A DNA stretch of 15,882 nucleotides from Pontiellaceae bacterium (GCA_029934215.1 JAOZMR010000036.1:1-15882); one strand, 5' to 3'. Positions 7,445 to 14,345 are shown, counted from the stretch's first letter. Translations and numbers: made by a program. Notes: generated from the sequence alone by a model not told the origin.

Positions 7445-9640
7445 ATGAGCGAGCAGGAACTGGTCAAGAAGTACAGCGATCTGATTTGGAAAATAGCGAA
7501 TCTTTTGCGTGGGCCGTATCGTCCTCCACAGTACAGGAAGGTGATGATTCCGTTGGTGGTGCTTCGGCGGCTGGATTCGGTGCTTGAGGTGTCGAAAAAG
7601 GATGTGCTGACGGAGTACAACAAGCTGAAGGCGGCGGAAAAATATGAGGATGAGGCGATTGAGAAGATTCTCTTCCGAAAGTTTGATCTGAAGTACTTCA
7701 ATACGAGCGGCTTCACCTTTGCGGTGAAGGAGCCGGGTTTGTTCGCCAAGCTGATTGATGATCCAGACGGGCTGGTATCGAATCTGAAGAATTTCATTGC
7801 GGGATTTTCATCAAACGCCAGAGACATTCTGGAGAAGTTTAAGTTTGAAGAGGAACTCGACAAGCTGGATGACTCAAATCGGTTGTTTGAAATCATCAAG
7901 GAGATGACTGATCCGGCGGTTGATCTTCATCCGGATACGGTTTCCAATGTGGTGATGGGCTACCTTTTCGAGGATCTTGTTCGACGATTTAATGAGCAGG
8001 CGAATGAAGAGGCGGGGGATCATTTCACGCCTCGCGAGGTGATCAGCCTGATGGTGAATCTGTTGTTTACGGGCGAGGAAGATGTCTATACGTCGGACAA
8101 AGTGATCAAGATTTATGACCCCACATGCGGCACGGGCGGGATGCTGTCGGTTTCTGAGAATTTTATCATCAACGAAAATCGAGACGCTCACGTTGAACTG
8201 TTTGGGCAGGAGTACAACCCGGAGTCCTACGCTATCTGCGGATCGGACATGTTAATCAAAGGCGAAGATGTTCAGAACATTGCGTTTGGCGACACATTGG
8301 GCACCGGGCGGGAAAAAGAGGGTCAGGTTGACGGTGACGGGCATTCGGATAAGGAGTTCAACTATATGCTCGCGAATCCGCCTTTCGGGGTGGAGTGGAA
8401 GCCGGAGAAAGACTATGTGACGAACGAGTTTGATCGCTTCGGTTTTGAGGGACGCTTCGGCGCGGGGCTGCCTCGAATCAATGACGGGGCGTTGCTGTTT
8501 CTTCAGCACATGATCTCCAAGATGCATTCAGCTCCTGATTTGGGTGGATTGGGTTCTCGTATTGGGATCGTGTTCAATGGGTCGCCGCTTTTTACAGGGG
8601 ATGCCGGAAGCGGCGAGAGTAATATCCGGCGGTGGATCATTGAAAACGATATGCTGGAAGCCGTGGTGGGCCTGCCGGATCAGCTTTTCTATAACACGGG
8701 GATCAATACGTATCTTTGGATTGTGACCAACCGGAAATCGGATGAGCGCAAAGGCCAGGTTCAGCTCATTGATGCAACCGACTGTTTTTCCAAAATGAAG
8801 AAAAGCTTGGGCAATAAACGCAATAAAATCGGCGAAGAACACATTCGAACGATTACCCAAGCCTATGGAGCGTTTAAAGAGGGAGAACAAAGCAAGAATT
8901 TCAAAAATCATGAGTTCGGCTATCTGAAGATTACGGTTGAACGTCCATTGCGGCTGAACTTTGCGGTGACTGAAGAGCGGATCGGGATGTTCAAAGAAAC
9001 GAGCTATTTTGAAGGGCTGGTTAAACCAAAGAAGCGCAAAGACGCTGCGGCGAAAGCAGAAGAGGTTGAGAAAGGCAGGAAACTACAGAAACAGATTCTT
9101 GCTGTGCTGGAAGAGATAAAACCCACGGAAGAGCTGATTAAGGATCGGGCTGTTTTTGAGGTTGTGTTGGAAGAGGCTTTCCAAGGTTCGGAAGTTAAGC
9201 TGGATGCGGCGTTGAAAAAAGCATTGTTGGCTCCGGGGTCTTTGGGAGAAAAAGATCCGTCGGCTGAGATTTGTCGGGATAAAAAAGGGAACCCGGAGCC
9301 GGATGCGGAGTTGCGGGACACGGAGAATGTTCCCTTGCCAGAATGGGTCACGCTTCCTTTGCCAATGGAATATGCAGACAAGGACAATAAGGGGAAGATT
9401 GACGTAAAGCCACTGCTGGAAGATGTCGAAGAACATTGCGAGGAATATTTGGCGGCTGAGGTGTTGCCGTACCGTCCCGACGCATGGATTGACCCTTCCA
9501 AAATCAAGGTCGGCTATGAGATTCCGTTTACGCGCCATTTCTATAAATACACTCCACCCAGATCGCTGGATGAAATCGCGCTAGATATCCGAGGGTTGGA
9601 AAAAGAGATTGTCGGCATGTTGGCGGAGGTCACAGCATGA
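7445..9640 (+). CDS. hsdM: Type I restriction-modification system methyltransferase subunit HsdM
   Basis: A 731-residue N6-adenine DNA methyltransferase subunit that works with HsdS to methylate the recognition site. Seen: the HsdM N-terminal helical domain (about 1-170), GDHFTPREVISLMV, the AdoMet-binding motif DPTCGTGG from residue 225, and the catalytic NPPF motif at 311-314. Both motifs are intact. It is longer than the classical E. coli HsdM (529 residues): the extra C-terminal 200 residues are helical and charged, then end with IPFTRHFYKYTPPRSLDEI. I have seen this long form in other type I systems. It overlaps rhuM by ATGA. Base use is strongly G-over-C on this strand, opposite to the upstream ATPase gene, consistent with transfer. 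Confidence 0.96.
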   Translation: MSEQELVKKYSDLIWKIANLLRGPYRPPQYRKVMIPLVVLRRLDSVLEVSKKDVLTEYNKLKAAEKYEDEAIEKILFRKFDLKYFNTSGFTFAVKEPGLFAKLIDDPDGLVSNLKNFIAGFSSNARDILEKFKFEEELDKLDDSNRLFEIIKEMTDPAVDLHPDTVSNVVMGYLFEDLVRRFNEQANEEAGDHFTPREVISLMVNLLFTGEEDVYTSDKVIKIYDPTCGTGGMLSVSENFIINENRDAHVELFGQEYNPESYAICGSDMLIKGEDVQNIAFGDTLGTGREKEGQVDGDGHSDKEFNYMLANPPFGVEWKPEKDYVTNEFDRFGFEGRFGAGLPRINDGALLFLQHMISKMHSAPDLGGLGSRIGIVFNGSPLFTGDAGSGESNIRRWIIENDMLEAVVGLPDQLFYNTGINTYLWIVTNRKSDERKGQVQLIDATDCFSKMKKSLGNKRNKIGEEHIRTITQAYGAFKEGEQSKNFKNHEFGYLKITVERPLRLNFAVTEERIGMFKETSYFEGLVKPKKRKDAAAKAEEVEKGRKLQKQILAVLEEIKPTEELIKDRAVFEVVLEEAFQGSEVKLDAALKKALLAPGSLGEKDPSAEICRDKKGNPEPDAELRDTENVPLPEWVTLPLPMEYADKDNKGKIDVKPLLEDVEEHCEEYLAAEVLPYRPDAWIDPSKIKVGYEIPFTRHFYKYTPPRSLDEIALDIRGLEKEIVGMLAEVTA

Positions 9641-10641
9641 GCAACGAACTGATTCTTTATAAAAGCGATGATGGGCGAGCCGAGGTGCAATTCCGTATTG
9701 AAGGGGACTCGGCTTGGTTGACACAGCTGGAGATGGCGGAGCTGTTTGCTTCGACTAAACAAAATATTAGCCTACACACTGGTAATATTTTGAAAGAGGG
9801 GGAGCTGCCGGAGCGTTCAGTTGTCAAGGAATCCTTGACAACTGCCGCTGATGGGAAAAAATACAGCACGAAGCTGTTTGATCTACAGATGATTTTGGCG
9901 GTGGGCTATCGCGTGCGTTCTCCGCGCGGAACCGAGTTCCGCCAGTGGGCAACACGCCATTTAGCAGAGTATCTCAAAAAGGGCTTCATCATGAATGATG
10001 AACGACTCAAAAACCCAGGAGGCTGGGACTACTTCGACGAACTGCTCGAACGCATCCGCGAAATTCGCGCCTCCGAAAAACGATTCTACCAAAAAATTCG
10101 CGATCTTTTTGCGCTGTCCAACGACTACAAAGAGCGCGAGAAAGAGACCCGCCTCTTTTTCGCCGAAGTGCAAAACAAACTGCTTTTCGCCGTCACAAAC
10201 CACACCGCCGCCGAACTCGTGGTGAAGCGCGCCGATGCCGACAGCCCTAACATGGCATTGATGAGCTGGAGCGGATCACGGGTTCGAAAAAACGATGTCG
10301 TTGTCGCAAAAAACTATTTAACCAATGACGAAATCGACACACTCAACCGCCTCGTCGTCATCTTTCTCGAACAAGCCGAATTGCGCATCAAAGAACGGAA
10401 AATGCTCACCCTCGACTATTGGCGCAGTAACGTCGATCGCATGCTCGAATTTAACGAAAAATCGATCCTCCAAGGCAAAGGTTCTGTTTCGAAAGAAACC
10501 ATGCAGCAGATCGCCCGCGAACGCTACGACACATTCGACAGCGCCCGCCGCCTCGCCGATGCCCAACAAGCCGACGCTGACGACCTCGCCGAGCTCGAAA
10601 AACTCGAAAAAGAGCTAGAGCAAAAAGGAAGAAATTCATGA
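9637..10641 (+). CDS. rhuM: RhuM-family protein within the type I restriction operon
   Basis: A 334-residue member of the RhuM family, named from a Salmonella pathogenicity island and commonly found in or next to restriction-modification loci; its molecular role is not established. Seen: an N-terminal beta-rich and helix-turn-helix-like part (AWLTQLEMAELFASTKQNISLHTGNIL), then LFDLQMILAVGYRVRSPRGTEFRQWAT, then a long helical C-terminal part with the end of the chain rich in Asp/Glu/Lys. GGAGG at 9625-9629 precedes the start, and the ATGA overlap with hsdM suggests coupled translation. Base composition changes inside the gene: G-rich up to roughly 9.9-10.0 kb, C-rich after. Absence of an obvious catalytic motif leaves a DNA- or protein-binding role open. 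Confidence 0.9.
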   Translation: MSNELILYKSDDGRAEVQFRIEGDSAWLTQLEMAELFASTKQNISLHTGNILKEGELPERSVVKESLTTAADGKKYSTKLFDLQMILAVGYRVRSPRGTEFRQWATRHLAEYLKKGFIMNDERLKNPGGWDYFDELLERIREIRASEKRFYQKIRDLFALSNDYKEREKETRLFFAEVQNKLLFAVTNHTAAELVVKRADADSPNMALMSWSGSRVRKNDVVVAKNYLTNDEIDTLNRLVVIFLEQAELRIKERKMLTLDYWRSNVDRMLEFNEKSILQGKGSVSKETMQQIARERYDTFDSARRLADAQQADADDLAELEKLEKELEQKGRNS

Positions 10642-11651
10642 GCGAAAACAATATCCAGACCTCGTTTGGTGAAATTGCCGATCTGATCCGGACTGCGAAA
10701 CAACGCGCCTATCGGGCGGTTAACTCCGAGCTGGTGAATCTCTACTGGCAGGTGGGCGAAATTATTGTTCAGCGAATCGCCGCTGATGGGTGGGGGAAAA
10801 CCACGATTCAAGCATTAAGTAATTACATTCGCGAAACGCAACCCGGCATACGTGGGTTTTCCGCCCAGAACTTGTGGCGAATGCGTCAATTCTACGAAAC
10901 ATATCGGGGGCAGGAAGTTCTCTCAGCACTGCTGAGAGAATTGCCGTGGACGCACAACACCCTGATTATGGGGCAGGCGAAACAGCCCGAAGAGCGGGAG
11001 TTTTATATCCGTATGGCAATTCGTGAAAAATGGCCAAAGCGTGAGTTGGATCGTCAGCTTAAATCCGGCCTGTTTCTGCGCGCTGTCGTGAATCCGCCAA
11101 AACTCTCACCACTGGTGAGAGAATTATATCCACTTGCAGAAGAGGTGTTTAAAGATATCTACTCTCTAGAATTTCTCGGGTTGTCCGAGCCGCACAATGA
11201 GTCAGACCTGCACGGGGCACTTCTCCGAAACCTTGGTCGTTTCCTCACCGAACTGGGCCGTGACTTTTGTTTTATTGGCTCGGAATATCCCCTGCAAGTT
11301 GGCGTGCAAGACTTTTCGCTCGACCTGCTCCTTTTCCATCGTGGATTGAATGCGCTGGTCGCCATTGAGCTGAAAGCCTGCCGCTTTGAACCCGAACATC
11401 TCGGCAAGCTCAACTTTTATCTCGAAGCACTCGACCGCGACCATCGCAAGACCCACGAAAATCCGGCAATCGGCATTCTGCTTTGCGCAACCAAAGACGA
11501 AGAGGTCGTGGAATATGCCCTTAGTCGCTCGCTTTCTCCATCCATGGTCAGCGAATATAAAACCCAGATGCCCGACAAAAAACTACTCCAAGCCAAGCTC
11601 CACGAATTCTATCAGAAGCTCACCTTCCTTGAACCGGAGAACGCATCATGA
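10638..11651 (+). CDS. DUF1016 / YhcG-family protein with PD-(D/E)XK nuclease fold
   Basis: A 337-residue protein with the two-part DUF1016 layout: an N-terminal helical, DNA-binding-like domain (about 10-150; LVNLYWQVGEII, GFSAQNLWRMRQFY, PWTHNTLIM) and a C-terminal PD-(D/E)XK domain. D229 in FSLDLLLFHR, followed by E244-L-K246 in LVAIELK, is the expected active-site set, so the nuclease looks intact. The C-terminal LGKLNFYLEALDRD and SPSMVSEYKTQMPDKKLLQ are typical of the family. Biochemical function in most members is unknown. AAGGA at 10625-10629 and ATGA overlaps at both ends place it in the hsd operon. Two related palindromes lie in the gene, over the LSALLREL and LSPLVREL peptides. Confidence 0.92.
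   Translation: MSENNIQTSFGEIADLIRTAKQRAYRAVNSELVNLYWQVGEIIVQRIAADGWGKTTIQALSNYIRETQPGIRGFSAQNLWRMRQFYETYRGQEVLSALLRELPWTHNTLIMGQAKQPEEREFYIRMAIREKWPKRELDRQLKSGLFLRAVVNPPKLSPLVRELYPLAEEVFKDIYSLEFLGLSEPHNESDLHGALLRNLGRFLTELGRDFCFIGSEYPLQVGVQDFSLDLLLFHRGLNALVAIELKACRFEPEHLGKLNFYLEALDRDHRKTHENPAIGILLCATKDEEVVEYALSRSLSPSMVSEYKTQMPDKKLLQAKLHEFYQKLTFLEPENAS
10918..10940. repeat. 23-base palindrome, copy 1, inside the DUF1016 gene
   Basis: Perfect 11-base arms TTCTCTCAGCA / TGCTGAGAGAA around a single C. It codes for part of VLSALLREL. It shares its central 19 bases, apart from one symmetrical pair, with the palindrome at 11103-11121. Confidence 0.7.
11103..11121. repeat. 19-base palindrome, copy 2, inside the DUF1016 gene
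   Basis: Perfect 9-base arms CTCTCACCA / TGGTGAGAG around a single C, followed by AATT as in copy 1. It differs from copy 1 by a compensating G-C to C-G change. It is 183 bases (61 codons) downstream in the same codon register and codes for LSPLVREL. Confidence 0.7.
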
Positions 11652-12973
11652 GCCTGCCTGCTTATCCAAAATATAAAGATAGCGGCGTGGAGTGGCTAGG
11701 GGACGTCCCGGAGCATTGGGATGTGTTGAGACTAAAGTTCGTTGGGGACGCTATAATAGGAATTACTTATTCGCCTGAAGAGACTGTCGATGAAGGGCAG
11801 GGCCATTTGGTGCTACGATCATCAAATGTTCAACAAGGGAAACTAGCCTTTCAGGATAATGTTTTCGTAGACAAAACGATCAATGATCGCGATGTAACTC
11901 AGCTACATGATGTTTTAATATGTGCCCGAAACGGAAGTGCGCATTTGGTGGGGAAATGCGCTATTATAGACAAATTTAACACTGGGCATACGTTTGGCGC
12001 CTTTATGTCTATTTTTCGCTCTGAAGACGGGCGGTATCTTTATCATTTCTTTTCATCAAATGTCTTTAAAGCTCAGACGGGATTGTTCAAGACAAGTACG
12101 ATTAACCAGCTAACTTCAGGAGTTCTTAACAATCTATTTGTTGCGTTTCCTCCAGAATTTGAGCGAGTTGCAATCGCGGACTATCTGGAAAAAAAGATGG
12201 GGCAGATTGATACGTTGATCGAGAAGAAGAAGGAGTTGATTGAGCGGCTGAAAGAACAGCGCACAGCGATCATCACACACGCCGTAACCAAAGGGCTGGA
12301 TGATTCCGTCCCCATGAAAAATTCCGGTATCGAGTGGCTCGGTGATGTGCCGGAGCATTGGGAGGTTCGACGGATGAAACTCAATATTTCAAAGGCTGGA
12401 AGCGGTGTGACTCCAAAAGGCGGTGCGAATGTTTATCGAACAACAGGCGTTCCTTTTTTGCGTAGTCAGAACATTCATTTTGACGGACTGCGGCTCGATG
12501 ATGTGGCGTACATTGAAAAAGAAGTACATGACAGCATGAGTAACAGCAAGGTGATGTTGGGCGATGTACTTCTAAATATTACGGGGGCTTCAATCGGTCG
12601 CAGCTATTTTTTTGATGGGAGCATAGAAGATGCCAACGTTAACCAGCATGTTTGCATCATTAGACCGGAGGCGAGCCTGTTGACCCGTTTCTTACATTAT
12701 GTTTTATGGTCTGATATGGGGCAATTACAGATTCAATTGGAGCAAACAGGTAGCGGCAGGGAAGGACTAAATTTTGAAGCTTTAAAAAACTTCTACTTCC
12801 CGCTGATGAGTGAAGACGAGCAACAGTCCATTGTTGATCATTTAGTTAAAACGACAGGGAAGATGGATGATTTGGTTGAAAAGACAAAAGAATCCATCCA
12901 ACGATTGGAAGAATATCGGACGGCGGTGATCACGGCGGCGGTAACGGGGAAGGTGAAGGTAGACGATGGTTGA
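11648..12973 (+). CDS. hsdS: Type I restriction-modification specificity subunit HsdS
   Basis: A 441-residue subunit that sets the DNA target through two target-recognition domains. Seen: TRD1 opens with SGVEWLGDVPEHWDV (residue 12 on) and TRD2 with SGIEWLGDVPEHWEV (residue 226 on). Each is followed by a conserved helix: QIDTLIEKKKELIERLKEQR (central) and KMDDLVEKTKESIQRLEEYR (C-terminal), then TAIITHAVT / TAVITAAVT. This two-fold symmetry matches a full-length, probably functional HsdS recognising a bipartite site; the site cannot be read from sequence. GGAG at 11636-11639 precedes the start, and the ATG overlaps the DUF1016 stop. It is the last gene of the ATGA-linked unit. Confidence 0.95.
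   Translation: MSLPAYPKYKDSGVEWLGDVPEHWDVLRLKFVGDAIIGITYSPEETVDEGQGHLVLRSSNVQQGKLAFQDNVFVDKTINDRDVTQLHDVLICARNGSAHLVGKCAIIDKFNTGHTFGAFMSIFRSEDGRYLYHFFSSNVFKAQTGLFKTSTINQLTSGVLNNLFVAFPPEFERVAIADYLEKKMGQIDTLIEKKKELIERLKEQRTAIITHAVTKGLDDSVPMKNSGIEWLGDVPEHWEVRRMKLNISKAGSGVTPKGGANVYRTTGVPFLRSQNIHFDGLRLDDVAYIEKEVHDSMSNSKVMLGDVLLNITGASIGRSYFFDGSIEDANVNQHVCIIRPEASLLTRFLHYVLWSDMGQLQIQLEQTGSGREGLNFEALKNFYFPLMSEDEQQSIVDHLVKTTGKMDDLVEKTKESIQRLEEYRTAVITAAVTGKVKVDDG
11681..11724. repeat. hsdS internal direct repeat, copy 1 (start of TRD1)
   Basis: 44 bases matching 12323-12366 at about 34 positions, including the shared block CCGGAGCATTGGGA. This is the usual internal repeat of hsdS, coding for the conserved WLGDVPEHW segment at the start of each recognition domain. 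Confidence 0.75.
12323..12366. repeat. hsdS internal direct repeat, copy 2 (start of TRD2)
   Basis: Partner of 11681-11724, 642 bases downstream and in frame (214 codons). It opens the second recognition domain. Confidence 0.75.
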
Positions 12974-13012
12974 TCATGAGAACTGAGATGTGTAGCCGCG
13001 AAAGAGCAAACG

Positions 13013-13029
13013 TTTCCAACCTTTGGAAA
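13013..13029. repeat. Palindrome TTTCCAA-CCT-TTGGAAA (intergenic copy)
   Basis: Perfect 7-base arms around a 3-base centre, the consensus form of the family and the only one of the four perfect 7+3+7 copies that lies outside a gene. Confidence 0.75.
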
Positions 13030-13092
13030 AATGAGGCGATTATCTTTCGATACTTGAAAAGTACGGGCGGAGACCCGAAAGAGCAGAGCAAA

Positions 13093-13122
13093 CACGGACG
13101 GGCAGAGACGATTTGGACAAGG
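13093..13122. repeat. Partial relative of the GGACG-rich element
   Basis: CACGGACG, then CA, GAC, AT, GG and finally CAAGG occur in the same order as at 13577-13611, with substitutions and a six-base length difference. It is a diverged copy, just upstream of the gene that carries the other copy. Confidence 0.5.
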
Positions 13123-13154
13123 ATGATGTGAAAACCAAAACCGTGAGTTGATGT

Positions 13155-13820
13155 ATGTCGGATAAGGATTACAAAGAGGGACGAGAGCCGTTGATTCCTG
13201 TTCATGGCGGGTACCGAAAGCTGAAGGGTTTTCAGGTGGCGCAGTTGGCGTTTGATGTGACGGTGCTGTTTGTTGAAAAATATGTGAATCGGTTTAGCCG
13301 GACGTGCGATCAGATGGTGCAGGCGGCACGGAGCGGGGTGCAGAATATTGCGGAGGGGTCGCAGGCGTCGGCGACTTCGAAGAAGACGGAGCTAAAGTTG
13401 ACGCAGGTTGCGCGGGCAAGCCTGGAGGAGCTTCGGCTGGATTATGAGGATTTTTTGCGTCAGCGAAGTTTGCCAACTCTTGCGCCGGATGATCCGGCAT
13501 TGATGCGGTTTAAGGCGCGTAAGCCGGAAACGTTGAGTGCGTTCCGGGAGTGGGTGAGTGCGGAGCGGAAAAATAGCACGGACGAACACCGACAATCAGG
13601 GACGAACAAGGACGTTTCCCAGTCTTTGAACGTCCATGACCGTCCGTGTCCGTCCCTCACCTCTGCCTGTCTTGCGGCGAACGGCGCGCTTTCTCTCTTG
13701 AATCTGGCGTGTTGGCTTTTAGACCGACAGGTCGCAAGGCTCGCGGAAGATTTTGAAAATGAAGGTGGTTTTTCGGAGCGGCTCTACCGTGTTCGAAAAA
13801 ACCGAAGGGAACAACGATGA
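13155..13820 (+). CDS. Four-helix-bundle protein with suffix domain (23S rRNA-intervening-protein-like)
   Basis: A 221-residue protein. Residues about 15-110 form the four-helix bundle related to 23S rRNA intervening-sequence proteins (FSRTCDQMVQAARSGVQNIAEGSQASATSKKTELKL...ASLEELRLDYEDFL). Residues about 170-215 are the separate suffix domain (AANGALSLLNLACWLLDRQVARLAEDFENEGGFSERLYRVR). Function unknown; such proteins may bind nucleic acid or mediate protein contacts. Residues about 141-169 are a low-complexity insert encoded by a fold-back DNA element. It sits between hsdS and hsdR', overlapping the latter by ATGA, which suggests a link with the restriction system. No good ribosome-binding site is seen before ATG 13155; an upstream in-frame GTG runs into TGA. 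G-rich on this strand. Confidence 0.85.
   Translation: MSDKDYKEGREPLIPVHGGYRKLKGFQVAQLAFDVTVLFVEKYVNRFSRTCDQMVQAARSGVQNIAEGSQASATSKKTELKLTQVARASLEELRLDYEDFLRQRSLPTLAPDDPALMRFKARKPETLSAFREWVSAERKNSTDEHRQSGTNKDVSQSLNVHDRPCPSLTSACLAANGALSLLNLACWLLDRQVARLAEDFENEGGFSERLYRVRKNRREQR
13577..13655. repeat. Fold-back GGACG-rich element inserted in the four-helix gene
   Basis: Left arm 13580-13604 and right arm 13631-13655 are inverted repeats matching at 20 of 25 positions. Inside them, GGACGTT (13610-13616) and AACGTCC (13629-13635) are perfect 7-base arms. The centre, 13615-13631, is a degraded TTTCCAA-3-TTGGAAA palindrome (11 of 14 arm positions). The element is read through in frame as a hydrophilic insert between the two domains of the protein. 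Confidence 0.65.
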
Positions 13821-13977
13821 CTAAAAAGCACACAGAAGAGCGGCTGGAGGATGCGGTTGTTGAGTGTCTGATTTCTCAGGGCGGATATGTTCAGACGGTC
13901 TCGAATGAATTTGATGCGGATCGGGCGTTGAATTCGGATCGGGTGATTCGGTTTATTCGGGATACGCAGCCAAAAAC

Positions 13978-13994
13978 TTTCCAAGCATTGGAAA
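13978..13994. repeat. Palindrome TTTCCAA-GCA-TTGGAAA inside hsdR'
   Basis: Perfect 7-base arms, 3-base centre, read in frame as part of TFQALEK. It is followed 11 bases later by a second palindrome of different sequence. Confidence 0.75.
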
Positions 13995-14005
13995 AAACAC
14001 TGGGT

Positions 14006-14020
14006 GCAGGCTCAGCCTGC
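14006..14020. repeat. Palindrome GCAGGC-TCA-GCCTGC inside hsdR'
   Basis: Perfect 6-base arms around a 3-base centre, read as AGSAC. With the preceding TTTCCAA palindrome it makes a short stretch (about residues 55-73) that looks inserted relative to the HsdR sequences I recall, which run from TQP...LE directly to a short HG-type turn. Confidence 0.55.
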
Positions 14021-14345
14021 CTCCAAGGGCTGGAAGAAACTCACGGGGCGGAGACGGATAAGCAGATTCTGGATAGTTTGTGCAAGGAGCTGGAGCTGAC
14101 GGGGACGGTGAAGGTGCTTCGCGAGGGGTTCAAGTGTTACGGCAAAAAGCTGAAGGTGGTTTTCTTTACGCCGAATAATCGGATGAATCCGGAGACGCTT
14201 GCGCTGTACAAGCGCAATGAGCTTTCGGTTATCCGTCAGCTTCGATATAGCAACGATCACGCAAACGAGCTGGATATTGCTTTGTTCGTGAATGGGCTTC
14301 CCATTGCTACGGCGGGGCTGAGCAGATTGGACGGACAGTAGACGC

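Larger units (their letters stand above)
12974..13154. other. 181-base repeat-bearing gap between hsdS and the four-helix gene
   Basis: No gene seen. It holds a perfect TTTCCAA/TTGGAAA palindrome (13013-13029), a small TACTT-GAA-AAGTA hairpin (13051-13063) and a stretch at 13093-13122 that begins with CACGGACG and ends with CAAGG, resembling the element inside the next gene at 13577-13611. There is no obvious terminator or promoter, so the four-helix gene may be read through from hsdS. Confidence 0.6.
13817..14341 (+). pseudogene. hsdR: Truncated type I restriction endonuclease subunit HsdR (N-terminal fragment)
   Basis: 174 codons match the start of HsdR, normally about 800-1100 residues. 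Seen: EERLEDAVVECLISQGGYV, FDADRALNSDRVIRFIRDTQP, ELTGTVKVLREGFK, FFTPNNRMNPETLALYKRNELSVIRQLRYS and LDIALFVNGLPIATA. D153 fits the first catalytic Asp. Residues 167 and 169, at the +14 and +16 positions where HsdR has E-x-K, are Gly and Ser. The frame stops five residues later and nnr begins after 4 bases. The rest of the nuclease domain, the helicase motor and the C-terminal domain are all missing. AAGGGA at 13805-13810 gives a good ribosome-binding site, so a short protein may be made. Residues about 55-73 contain palindrome-derived sequence. Confidence 0.88.

Noticed and set aside
7397..14345. Insertion sequence, transposase or integrase genes bounding the restriction island
   Set aside because: None of the open frames in this stretch shows transposase or recombinase features, and no terminal inverted repeats flanking the island were seen.
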